Assembly: GCA_026395515.1 (NCBI GenBank) | Contig: JAPLYN010000002.1 | Coordinates: 35,774 to 99,773, forward strand | DNA: 64,000 bases | Source of the DNA: Candidatus Peregrinibacteria bacterium | GTDB taxonomy: Bacteria; Patescibacteriota; Gracilibacteria; UBA1369; LOWO2-01-FULL-3 | Direction: 5' to 3' | In this document: piece by piece, positions 43,002-50,107 of the stretch | Layout of the letters: each line of letters opens with the position of its first letter | How positions within the stretch are numbered: the first letter of the stretch is position 1 | Notes under the pieces: generated by a model | What the model was told of the DNA's origin: nothing | Database searches by the model: none | What the model saw: only the letters and a program-made list of their open reading frames with translations | Position numbers and translations under genes: made by a program

Positions 43002-45299
43002 ATGAAAAAAATTAACACATTCCCATCTATTTTCTCCTTAAAACCTTGTCGTTTGGTTTATTTTGCGGGCGAAAAGCAGGAAGACAGAGCGGAAGAAGTA
43101 GATAAGGGTAAAGATAAACAGCCAGAATCATTAGATGCAAAAAAACAACAATTAAAAGATGGTCTGCAAAAGGCTGAACAGAAGGTGGCTGAATTACAGA
43201 AAAAAGTAGAGGAAAGAAAGGATGATAAGACTTTTCAAGATTTGTTAGTGACTAGAAAATTAGACATCAAGGCTCAGCTCCAGGATGTTATTCAAAAAAT
43301 TGGAGAAATTAAAGCTGGATTAGAAAAAACAGAGAATTCTGATTCAAATGCTAAGACTCTAGATGCTATTCAAAAAGTGTTGGCACCTATTGCGGATGCA
43401 ATTGATACAGCTGATTTCTTTAAAAAAAATAATCCTGCGTTCGAAAAGGAAGAAGAGAGAAACAAATTCAATGATGAATTGGCACCAAAATTTAAAGCAG
43501 AAGAGGCTGCCCGTGCTGAAGCATTCACAGAAGCCCGAGCCGGAAAAGCTGAGACTGCTGAGGTTGGGAAAGAATTCAAACTAAAAGAGACAACAAATCT
43601 TTTTGATAATATTGGTAAAAACGATGGACGCATTTCTGGCGTAATAGAGAAAGATGCCACAGTGAAAATCATCGATGCAAAAATGATGTCAGTAGCTACT
43701 AAGGGTGATCTAGTGGATGCCACCGGATTTGATAAAGACTCAGTTCACCAATGGGTGCGAGTGGAAGGAAAATTCAAAAGTGGTGTAGATGGCAAGGGCC
43801 CAGAAAAAACTTTTAAAGGATGGATTCCATGGGAATTGATTAAACCAGAAGCTGGTAAAGTTGAACCTAAAGTTGAACCTAAAGTTGAACCTAAAGTTGA
43901 ACCTAAAGTTGAACCTAAAGTTGAACCTAAAGTTGAACCTAAAGTTGAACCTAAACCTGGAGAAGCTACACCTAAGCCTGCTGTTGAAGAGAAGAAACCT
44001 TCTGAAGTTAAAGAACTAAAACAAGAGGACATTGATAGGGCTTTAGAAGACCTAGCAAAACTTGGAATTAAAATTACGGAACCGAAAAAAGTAGAAAAAA
44101 TAAATGATGGACAGGTTAAAGAGCTTAAAGACCTAGGAGAATGGTTGAAAAAATTAGCAGAAGAAAAATATTCTTCTGAAGTAGTGAAGGAAAAACTTAA
44201 GGAGAAATATGATGAAAAATTAAATGTTCTTTTCAAAGATAGTCCAATTTCAAAAATTGATTTGGTACCAAAAGATTTGAAACAAGAAAATGGAACTCCA
44301 TCGAAAGGTTTCGAATGGACAAAAGATGAGATCAAAATTGATAAAAAATCTGAAGTTAAAAAAGTAGAAGAACCAGCTCAACCAACTGTTCAACCTAGAC
44401 CTGATTCAGCTCCTGCTGTTGAAGGAAAAGGTGGAAAGCCAGTAGACTTACCTAATTCAGGCGGTGTAGAGAAAAAGGCAGTATCTCCACAACCTGACGG
44501 ACAGCCTGCAAAAGAGTCAGTCAAAAAAGATGATGAAAAAGTAAAAGATATTAATAAAACTTTAGAAGAATTGAAAAAAAATGGAATTCAAATTATGAAA
44601 CCTGAACCTGTTAAGGAACTAAGTGAAAAACAAGTTGATGAATTAAAAAAAGTAAGCGAATTTCTAAAAAAATTGGTGGGAGAGGGTAAATCTGAGGATG
44701 AGATCGTAAATAAATTTAATAAAGAAAAAGAAAAAACTCTTGTTGAACTTTTCAAAGAAAGTCCTGTATCTCAAATACTTTTCAAACCAGAAGGGTTGCA
44801 AGATAAAGAAAAGAAACCTTCCAAAGGATTAGTTTGGGGAAAAACAATGGAGGACGCCAAAGATTTACAGGACAGAATTAGCCCAGCTACTGAAGAAAAA
44901 AACAAAGCTCCAGAATGGAAACCTAAACCTGGAACCTACGAAGCATTATTTGCTACGCCAGAAGATGCAGCGGCTTGTGAAAAACAATTAGTTAAAATGA
45001 AACCTCTTACCGTTGAAGATCTATCTAAACCATGGATTCTCGGTGGACAACAGAAAGAGGCGTACGAAAAAGCTCCACAGTTTGGTAAAGAATATGTAGA
45101 TAAAAATCTTGTAGTAATAGAAGATGCTCATTACTACTTTGAAGTTCCAGATGCAATGAGTGTGGCTAAACCTAATCCAAAAACTGGCGAACCAGTAAAC
45201 TCTAGAGACATAACTGTAGGTTCAAAGGGATACGAACTCAGAAAATTAATGATGGACCACCAGCGTGAATTAAAAGCATCAATGGTTGCCACTAAGTAA
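43002..45299 (+). CDS. Large repeat-rich protein with KVEP tract and duplicated module
   Basis: 765 residues, not assigned. Layout: N-terminal coiled coil (about 25-190); an SH3-like beta domain (about 195-280, ending KGWIPWELI); eight KVEP tetrapeptides (286-317); a module of about 100 residues at about 343-445 that is repeated at about 516-620 (both with SPISKI/SPVSQI and PSKG-W blocks), separated by a Pro-rich linker; and a C-terminal domain (about 640-765). The N-terminus has no clear signal peptide (MKKINTFPSIFSLKPC). It may be a structural or peptidoglycan-linked protein; function unknown. Confidence 0.7.
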   Translation: MKKINTFPSIFSLKPCRLVYFAGEKQEDRAEEVDKGKDKQPESLDAKKQQLKDGLQKAEQKVAELQKKVEERKDDKTFQDLLVTRKLDIKAQLQDVIQKIGEIKAGLEKTENSDSNAKTLDAIQKVLAPIADAIDTADFFKKNNPAFEKEEERNKFNDELAPKFKAEEAARAEAFTEARAGKAETAEVGKEFKLKETTNLFDNIGKNDGRISGVIEKDATVKIIDAKMMSVATKGDLVDATGFDKDSVHQWVRVEGKFKSGVDGKGPEKTFKGWIPWELIKPEAGKVEPKVEPKVEPKVEPKVEPKVEPKVEPKVEPKPGEATPKPAVEEKKPSEVKELKQEDIDRALEDLAKLGIKITEPKKVEKINDGQVKELKDLGEWLKKLAEEKYSSEVVKEKLKEKYDEKLNVLFKDSPISKIDLVPKDLKQENGTPSKGFEWTKDEIKIDKKSEVKKVEEPAQPTVQPRPDSAPAVEGKGGKPVDLPNSGGVEKKAVSPQPDGQPAKESVKKDDEKVKDINKTLEELKKNGIQIMKPEPVKELSEKQVDELKKVSEFLKKLVGEGKSEDEIVNKFNKEKEKTLVELFKESPVSQILFKPEGLQDKEKKPSKGLVWGKTMEDAKDLQDRISPATEEKNKAPEWKPKPGTYEALFATPEDAAACEKQLVKMKPLTVEDLSKPWILGGQQKEAYEKAPQFGKEYVDKNLVVIEDAHYYFEVPDAMSVAKPNPKTGEPVNSRDITVGSKGYELRKLMMDHQRELKASMVATK
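43857..43952 (+). repeat. Eight perfect 12-bp tandem repeats
   Basis: The unit AAAGTTGAACCT is repeated eight times without change, encoding (KVEP)8. Identity at every third position shows recent expansion and likely length variation between strains. Confidence 0.95.
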
Positions 45300-45351
45300 A
45301 GCTGCTGCTCCCCACTTGCCTAGAGCCGTAAATAGAGCTATATAGAGCTCT

Positions 45352-46215
45352 ATGGAATTTAATGATGAAAAACAAATTGTGCTTTGGGATGGCGACAATA
45401 CCGTCTGGGATTGGATGGAATATGCCGTGCCTGCGTATGAAGCGATGTGCGAGGAAATAGCGCGAATTGCCGGCAAAGACACTGATACTACAGCTGCTGC
45501 CATGAAAGCCTTTTACGCTGCCACTGGGACGATGGAAAACGTGGGACTTATTCAGGGTCTCAATGCCACGGGATTCTTTAATCATGTAAAAGATTTCGAC
45601 CAAACTACGGTAATCACTCAAGTACATAGCGTATTCAATCAAGTACGCGAGGCAAATTTGCATGTTTATCCGGGAATTCAAAAGGTCATGGAAGAGTTGA
45701 GACAGGAAGGATATATTCAACACATTCTTACCGATGCTCCAGCCGGCCAGGCTCTTTCTCGTCTTTCACATTCCAGACTTTCAGCAAATATCGATACTGT
45801 TTTTGCGATGCCTGATCCAAAAGTGGAAGGTATACCTAGTTCCCTAATCGAATCTCATAAGAAAAAAACTTCTAATACTAAAGTAAGAATTGTGTCCCAT
45901 GAAAAACCTCATACTAATTTGGAAGATGTTTTGGAATTAACTCATAAACAAATAAAACGTCTAGTAACAATGATTGGTGATAATAAGTCCAAGGATATGG
46001 AATTAGCTGAGCGTTATGGCATGAGAGGTATTCATGCTGTGTATGGAAAGTCTTCAGACGAACAAAGACGTCGCATAGAACGTTTCGCGCCTTTACCTGT
46101 ATTGAACCGCAATATGCAGGCCAAGATCGTGTCTAAGACTCCGGATGAAAACTCACGTATAAAAATTGCCTTTAAACCAGAAGAGATAAAAGAAATTTTA
46201 AAGAATGCTGCTTAA
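45352..46215 (+). CDS. HAD-superfamily hydrolase
   Basis: 287 residues. Motif I is LWDGDNTVWDW (first Asp in DGD), motif II may be LTDA, and motif III/IV is MIGDNKSKDM. A helical cap lies between. Phosphatase or related activity; substrate unknown. The start ATG at 45352 follows the repeat-protein gene after about 50 bases. Confidence 0.75.
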   Translation: MEFNDEKQIVLWDGDNTVWDWMEYAVPAYEAMCEEIARIAGKDTDTTAAAMKAFYAATGTMENVGLIQGLNATGFFNHVKDFDQTTVITQVHSVFNQVREANLHVYPGIQKVMEELRQEGYIQHILTDAPAGQALSRLSHSRLSANIDTVFAMPDPKVEGIPSSLIESHKKKTSNTKVRIVSHEKPHTNLEDVLELTHKQIKRLVTMIGDNKSKDMELAERYGMRGIHAVYGKSSDEQRRRIERFAPLPVLNRNMQAKIVSKTPDENSRIKIAFKPEEIKEILKNAA

Positions 46216-46224
46216 AGGTAATTC

Positions 46225-47193
46225 TTAATTATCGTTATACTTCATTACAACAGGTATAACTGCGGCAACCGGAAGTGCCAAGAATGCTCCCAATATTCCG
46301 AATAAGCTTCCGCCAATAATTACTGATACCATAATTATTGAAGGATAAAGTTTTAGTACCTTCTTGTAAATTATTGGCGCAATGAAGGCGTTCTCAAGTT
46401 GCTGATAAGCTATGTTTAAAATCAAAACTAAAATTCCTTTCATCGGTGAAATACTAAAACCAATGATCAATACTGGAATGGCACCAATACTCTGACCGAC
46501 GATAGGAAGTAAGTCCAAGATTCCGCAGAGAATAGCTAGAGGCAGAGCAAATGGAATTCCAATAAGAGTAAAACCTATATAATTTACGATACCGCAAATA
46601 AAAGAAATAACGAGATGTCCTCTGATATATTTACCCATCACATCGGCAATTTCCTGGAGTAAAGTCTTTAATTTAGCTTTCTTGTGAGATGGAAAACGAT
46701 TCAATAATAATTCTGTGAGTTGGTCATATTCATAAATAAAATAAATTGTCATGATCACCACCGTAAGAAGATTAAAGAAGAACATGGCGATAGTTTGTGT
46801 GGATGCCAAAAGTGAACCGTAGTTGGCCTCCAAAAACTGACTAAGATTAAAATTGGCTAATGACGGAGGGAGAAAAGTTAAATTAGAAATAATAGAACTA
46901 ATTACTTTCACCAAATCCGGAAACTGTTCAATAAAAGAAGGGATAAAACTGAATCCAAGAAAAACAAATGGTACAAGTATTATAATCATTACCAAAAATA
47001 TTGAAGCCAGAAATGGCATTCCGGTTTTCTTGGTTAATAACTTAGCCATAGGATGAAGAGAGACGGCCATAACTATTGCAATTAGAATAATCACAAAGGC
47101 TCCGCTAGCTCTTGAGGCTAATATTACTAAAATGCCCATAGTTAAAATACGAATAAGGGCTTTCCAACTAAATGGGTGCTCAGGTGTTTGCAT
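46225..47193 (-). CDS. AI-2E family transporter (PerM-like)
   Basis: 322 residues from ATG 47193; an in-frame start at 47229 adds 12 residues. About seven hydrophobic segments with the family hallmarks: ILDLLPIVGQSIGAIP and a C-terminal ILGAFLALPVAAVIPV. Family members export small molecules or ions; substrate here unknown. Confidence 0.85.
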   Translation of the reverse strand: MQTPEHPFSWKALIRILTMGILVILASRASGAFVIILIAIVMAVSLHPMAKLLTKKTGMPFLASIFLVMIIILVPFVFLGFSFIPSFIEQFPDLVKVISSIISNLTFLPPSLANFNLSQFLEANYGSLLASTQTIAMFFFNLLTVVIMTIYFIYEYDQLTELLLNRFPSHKKAKLKTLLQEIADVMGKYIRGHLVISFICGIVNYIGFTLIGIPFALPLAILCGILDLLPIVGQSIGAIPVLIIGFSISPMKGILVLILNIAYQQLENAFIAPIIYKKVLKLYPSIIMVSVIIGGSLFGILGAFLALPVAAVIPVVMKYNDN

Positions 47194-47234
47194 GTTTTTT
47201 TGTAATGAGGGTGCCCTGATTGTAAACATTTAAC

Positions 47235-47266
47235 AAAAAAAAAGCCACTACCTTTCGGTAGCGGCC
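47235..47266 (-). terminator. Terminator of the cold-shock gene
   Basis: Minus strand: a nine-position stem with one mismatch (47265-47257 with 47252-47244), loop GAAA, then nine T. Lies 15 bases after the cold-shock stop. Confidence 0.8.
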
Positions 47267-47280
47267 TTTAATATAGCTTA

Positions 47281-47487
47281 TTAAGCCTGTCCAACTAATT
47301 GAACATTAACAGCGTTCAATCCTTTTGGGGATTCTTCTGTCTCGAAAGAAACTTCGTCTCCTTCTCTAAGTTCGTTGAAAGTTACTCCAACTAGTGAGTT
47401 GCTGTGGAAGAATAAATCCTTCTGTAAGCCCTCTCCTGTGATAAAGCCGAAGCCTTTATCTGTGATCTTCTTGATCTTTCCTGTCAT
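47281..47487 (-). CDS. Cold-shock domain protein
   Basis: 68 residues from ATG 47487 (MTGKIKKITDKGFGFI); an upstream in-frame start at 47529 adds residues not seen in the family. RNP1 KGFGFI and RNP2 DLFFH are present. Single-stranded RNA/DNA-binding chaperone. Confidence 0.92.
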   Translation of the reverse strand: MTGKIKKITDKGFGFITGEGLQKDLFFHSNSLVGVTFNELREGDEVSFETEESPKGLNAVNVQLVGQA

Positions 47488-47567
47488 ATTTTTGACGTTA
47501 TTAGATAGATGCAGATGACGAAATGTCACTTGCTAAGATAGGTTAGCAGGTATTGCGGTTATTGTCG

Positions 47568-47885
47568 ATGGGTAATTCAAAAAATGTATCTGGCGGCTTA
47601 TTGGCGGCTGGAGCGGTGGTGGGTTTTGCTATGACTGACGAGGGAAAAGAACTTACTGAAGAACTACAAAAAGATCTAAAAACTCTAGCAAAACATCTGA
47701 AGGCAAATCTTCACAATCTTGAAGATGTAACTAAGGAAAGTTTTGATGACATGGTTAAAAAAGTAGTCGATAAATATGCCGAAAAGAAAGAAATGGCCGA
47801 AGATGCCAAAGAGGCACTTATCAAAGCTCTGCAATCAAAGTGGAAGGAGATGGAAAAAGAATATCTAGCTGAAAAAGAAGAATAA
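47568..47885 (+). CDS. YtxH-like small protein
   Basis: 105 residues from ATG 47568. An N-terminal Gly/Ala-rich hydrophobic stretch (VSGGLLAAGAVVGFAM) followed by a long charged amphipathic helix, as in YtxH/gas-vesicle-like small proteins. Function unknown; divergent from the cold-shock gene. Confidence 0.6.
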   Translation: MGNSKNVSGGLLAAGAVVGFAMTDEGKELTEELQKDLKTLAKHLKANLHNLEDVTKESFDDMVKKVVDKYAEKKEMAEDAKEALIKALQSKWKEMEKEYLAEKEE

Positions 47886-47906
47886 AGTTGGAAGAGAGTA
47901 ACCTAT

Positions 47907-47959
47907 CATCCAAAACTTGAACACGTCTATCAAAGAGCTCGTGTTCAAGAGTTTGGATG
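47907..47959. other. Long hairpin next to the left direct repeat
   Basis: CATCCAAA-A-CTTGAACACG (47907-47925) pairs with CGTGTTCAAG-AG-TTTGGATG (47940-47959), 18 base pairs around a 14-base loop. It ends exactly where the 42-bp repeat begins. No T-run, so it is more likely a recombination or RNA structure than a terminator. Confidence 0.6.
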
Positions 47960-48000
47960 CTCAATGTGGAACGAAGTGCGAACTGCGGTTTTAGGATGCC
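47959..48000 (+). repeat. Left copy of perfect 42-bp direct repeat
   Basis: Identical to 48610-48651. Starts GCTCAATGTGGAACG and ends TTTTAGGATGCC. The two copies bracket the ORF6N gene. Confidence 0.95.
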
Positions 48001-48072
48001 GCACCTAATATTTTAGAAAAATTTTAAGTTTATTTTAATAAAATTTTAGATTCGTGTGCTATAGCTTGGTTT

Positions 48073-48603
48073 ATGAAAGAATTAATGAATGGAGAAATTA
48101 TCGATCAGACAATCTACCTTGTACGCGGTCTGAGAGTTTTGTTGGATGAAGATTTGGCAAAAATTTATGGTGTTGAGACAAAAGTAATGAACCAAGCTAT
48201 TAAGAGGAATAGAAAAAGATTTCCTGAGGATTTCATGTTTCAATTAACTGTCGATGAATACTCAAACTTGAGGTCACAAATTGTGACCTCAAGTTACGGA
48301 GGCCGCAGATACATGCCATTTGTATTCACCGAGCATGGTGCAATAATGCTCGCGAGTGTACTCAAAAGTAAACGTGCAATTCAAATGAGCATAGAGGTGG
48401 TTAGAGCTTTTGTCAGACTCCGCAATATATTAACTTCGCAAAAAGATATTTTTAAACAAATTTCTGAAATTCGCAGCTTTGTTTTGAAACAAAGCAATAA
48501 AACTGATCAGGAATTAAAAAAAGTTTGGAAAATAATTGAAGAATTGGCAAATACTGATCCAGATGATCAGAAAACTAAAATTGGATTTAAGTTGGATAAC
48601 TAG
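48073..48603 (+). CDS. ORF6N-domain DNA-binding protein
   Basis: 176 residues. N-terminal ORF6N domain: IYLVRGLRVLLDEDLAKIYG, NRKRFPEDFMFQL, and GGRRYMPFVFTEHGAIML; C-terminal helices are of the kind seen in phage antirepressors (KilA-N/ORF6N group). An extended -10 (TG-C-TATAGC, 48057-48065) lies 7 bases before its ATG. It sits as a lone gene between perfect 42-bp direct repeats and contains a 31-base palindrome. Possibly a mobile cassette. Confidence 0.88.
   Translation: MKELMNGEIIDQTIYLVRGLRVLLDEDLAKIYGVETKVMNQAIKRNRKRFPEDFMFQLTVDEYSNLRSQIVTSSYGGRRYMPFVFTEHGAIMLASVLKSKRAIQMSIEVVRAFVRLRNILTSQKDIFKQISEIRSFVLKQSNKTDQELKKVWKIIEELANTDPDDQKTKIGFKLDN
48265..48295. other. Perfect 31-base palindrome inside the ORF6N gene
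   Basis: Two 15-base arms (AACTTGAGGTCACAA and its complement) around a single central A. It codes for NLRSQIVTSS, a motif conserved in ORF6N proteins. It could be a binding site for the protein itself or an RNA hairpin. Confidence 0.8.
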
Positions 48604-48609
48604 TCTGGA

Positions 48610-48651
48610 GCTCAATGTGGAACGAAGTGCGAACTGCGGTTTTAGGATGCC
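48610..48651 (+). repeat. Right copy of perfect 42-bp direct repeat
   Basis: Identical to 47959-48000. Its last bases supply the stop codon of the truncated minus-strand gene at 48642-48770. Confidence 0.95.
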
Positions 48652-48770
48652 TTAGCTAATTTTATGAAATCGTCTTTCACAATTCTAGGTTGGTGGCCTG
48701 AGGCGGTGCCAGCCATAAAAATAAATAGACTAAAAACAATTACAAATAAATTTCTGGTAAGTTTATTCAT
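48642..48770 (-). pseudogene. Truncated gene for a secreted protein
   Basis: A 42-residue frame: a clear signal peptide (hydrophobic core about residues 9-20, then MAGTASG) followed by HQPRIVKDDFIKLA, and then KAS and a stop formed by the 42-bp repeat. The sequence after the signal looks like the start of a larger exported protein cut off by the repeat/ORF6N cassette. No 3' remnant was found to the left of the cassette. Confidence 0.6.
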
Positions 48771-48820
48771 GTTTTTTTATTATTTATAACAATCCAGCAC
48801 TTGGATGTTAGAACTCATTT

Positions 48821-49885
48821 TTATTCTATTTCCCTAGCTAAATAAACAATTGACGTCTTATCACTTCTATTACTTAGGGAAACACCATCTTGGAATTTAT
48901 CACTCATGGCTAACCACTCACCAAGTTCAACTCTTTGTGGTGTGGGAAAATCACCACCTACATAAATTTCTGCATTTGCTGAACCTTGAGGTGCAAAAAT
49001 TGTCATGAGGGCGTAAGTATTTCTTCTGATACCTTCAATATCAAAATGTTCCACTGACTGACCTGGTCCAACCTCAAGATAATCCACTCTGTAGCGCTGA
49101 TCCAAATCTTCAATTTGATAGCGACGGTGAATATTAGCTCCAGCTGTGTCTTTAATTGTTGGGCGCACTTTTCTTCCTCTAAAGTTGGGATGAGGATTCG
49201 AAGATATATAATCGCCAATGTTGGCGTGACTAAGTGAAATTCTATCATCTAGTGCATGTGGGAGCTTCACGCTAACATCAGCCGATAATAGGTTTGTCGG
49301 ATTTTTTAATGTATGAGGTGTTCCCTTTCTAAATTTAATCATTTCTCCTGGCTTCATTTTTGTTATGTCCGACGGTAGACCGTTATCAAATAATGCAAAT
49401 CCTGTTGTCGGATGTACTGCCAAGGAATTTTCATCAGTTCTAGAGTGGGCATGATATGGCTGCTCATGCAAAGTTGGCTTGTAGGCTACCACCACCGAAA
49501 GACCCTGATGATCAAAAGGCTGCCTATGTAGTCCCATGTACGTTCTCCTCTCCGTTCCATCTTGGGGAATCGCATACTCGTGGTGCTTTACGCCACTTTG
49601 ACCTATTAAGGCCATGTCTCCATCAATTTGTCTGGTAAAATTCTCCAGAGATATAAAATTGGCGCTTCTTAGACATTTTTTCCAACCATCGCTGTTTCCA
49701 ATATCTGGTTTTGTTAGCAAATCTTGTATACGTGTACGAAGGTGCCTTGTAATTAACCGTCTTTCCCATAGATCATCAATCGTTGGTTGGGATACTTCAA
49801 CTATGCGGCGTTTCATTGCTTCGAGTATGTCTTCAACTCTTGAAAGATCTTCAGCTTCAAGCCTTTTTGATAAGTGATCAATCAT
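48821..49885 (-). CDS. Double-cupin-like protein of unknown role
   Basis: 354 residues from ATG 49885; the frame also opens with TTG at 49906, but a promoter (TTGACA, 16 bases, TATTTT) places the RNA start close to it. A helical N-terminal ~100 residues, then two cupin-like beta domains: EQPYHAHSRTDEN with PGEMIKFRKGTPHTLKNP, and a second around VDYLEVGPGQSVEHFDIEG. The His residues could bind a metal. Enzyme or sugar-binding role cannot be decided. Lies just after tRNA-Gly. Confidence 0.65.
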   Translation of the reverse strand: MIDHLSKRLEAEDLSRVEDILEAMKRRIVEVSQPTIDDLWERRLITRHLRTRIQDLLTKPDIGNSDGWKKCLRSANFISLENFTRQIDGDMALIGQSGVKHHEYAIPQDGTERRTYMGLHRQPFDHQGLSVVVAYKPTLHEQPYHAHSRTDENSLAVHPTTGFALFDNGLPSDITKMKPGEMIKFRKGTPHTLKNPTNLLSADVSVKLPHALDDRISLSHANIGDYISSNPHPNFRGRKVRPTIKDTAGANIHRRYQIEDLDQRYRVDYLEVGPGQSVEHFDIEGIRRNTYALMTIFAPQGSANAEIYVGGDFPTPQRVELGEWLAMSDKFQDGVSLSNRSDKTSIVYLAREIE

Positions 49886-49940
49886 TGTAGTTAGTTTTAA
49901 CTTCAACTAAAATAACATTTTTTTAGAAAATGTCAATCTC

Positions 49941-50015
49941 TGGAGCGAGTAACGAGAATCGAACTCGTGTCTTTGCCTTGGCAAGGCAACGTAATAGCCA
50001 TTATACGATACTCGC
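49941..50015 (-). tRNA. tRNA-Gly (GCC), 3' CCA encoded
   Basis: Minus strand: acceptor GCGAGTA with TACTCGC, anticodon stem TTGCC/GGCAA around loop TTGCCAA (anticodon GCC), T arm ACGAG-TTCGATT-CTCGT, discriminator T and genomic CCA. Confidence 0.95.
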
Positions 50016-50049
50016 TTGTTGTCAATTTTGAGAGCCCGCTGATTTAAAA

Positions 50050-50080
50050 CGAGCGAGGACAATATAATTATCCTCGCCCG
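50050..50080 (-). terminator. Terminator-like hairpin after pnp
   Basis: GCGAGGA (50053-50059) pairs with TCCTCGC (50071-50077), extended by three pairs on the outside. A short T-rich stretch (CGTTTTAAAT on the minus strand) follows. It separates pnp from tRNA-Gly. Confidence 0.6.
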
Positions 50081-50107
50081 TTAGGTCAACGTCATTTTCC
50101 CTAAAGA

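Noticed and set aside
43857..43952. CRISPR-like regular repeat
   Set aside because: The 12-bp units have no spacers and encode KVEP in frame in a larger gene. No CRISPR array or cas gene was seen in the window.
43745..44335. Minus-strand 196-residue frame rich in Ser/Gly/Thr/Leu
   Set aside because: It is the antisense of the KVEP repeat gene; its repeats are the mirror of the 12-bp unit.
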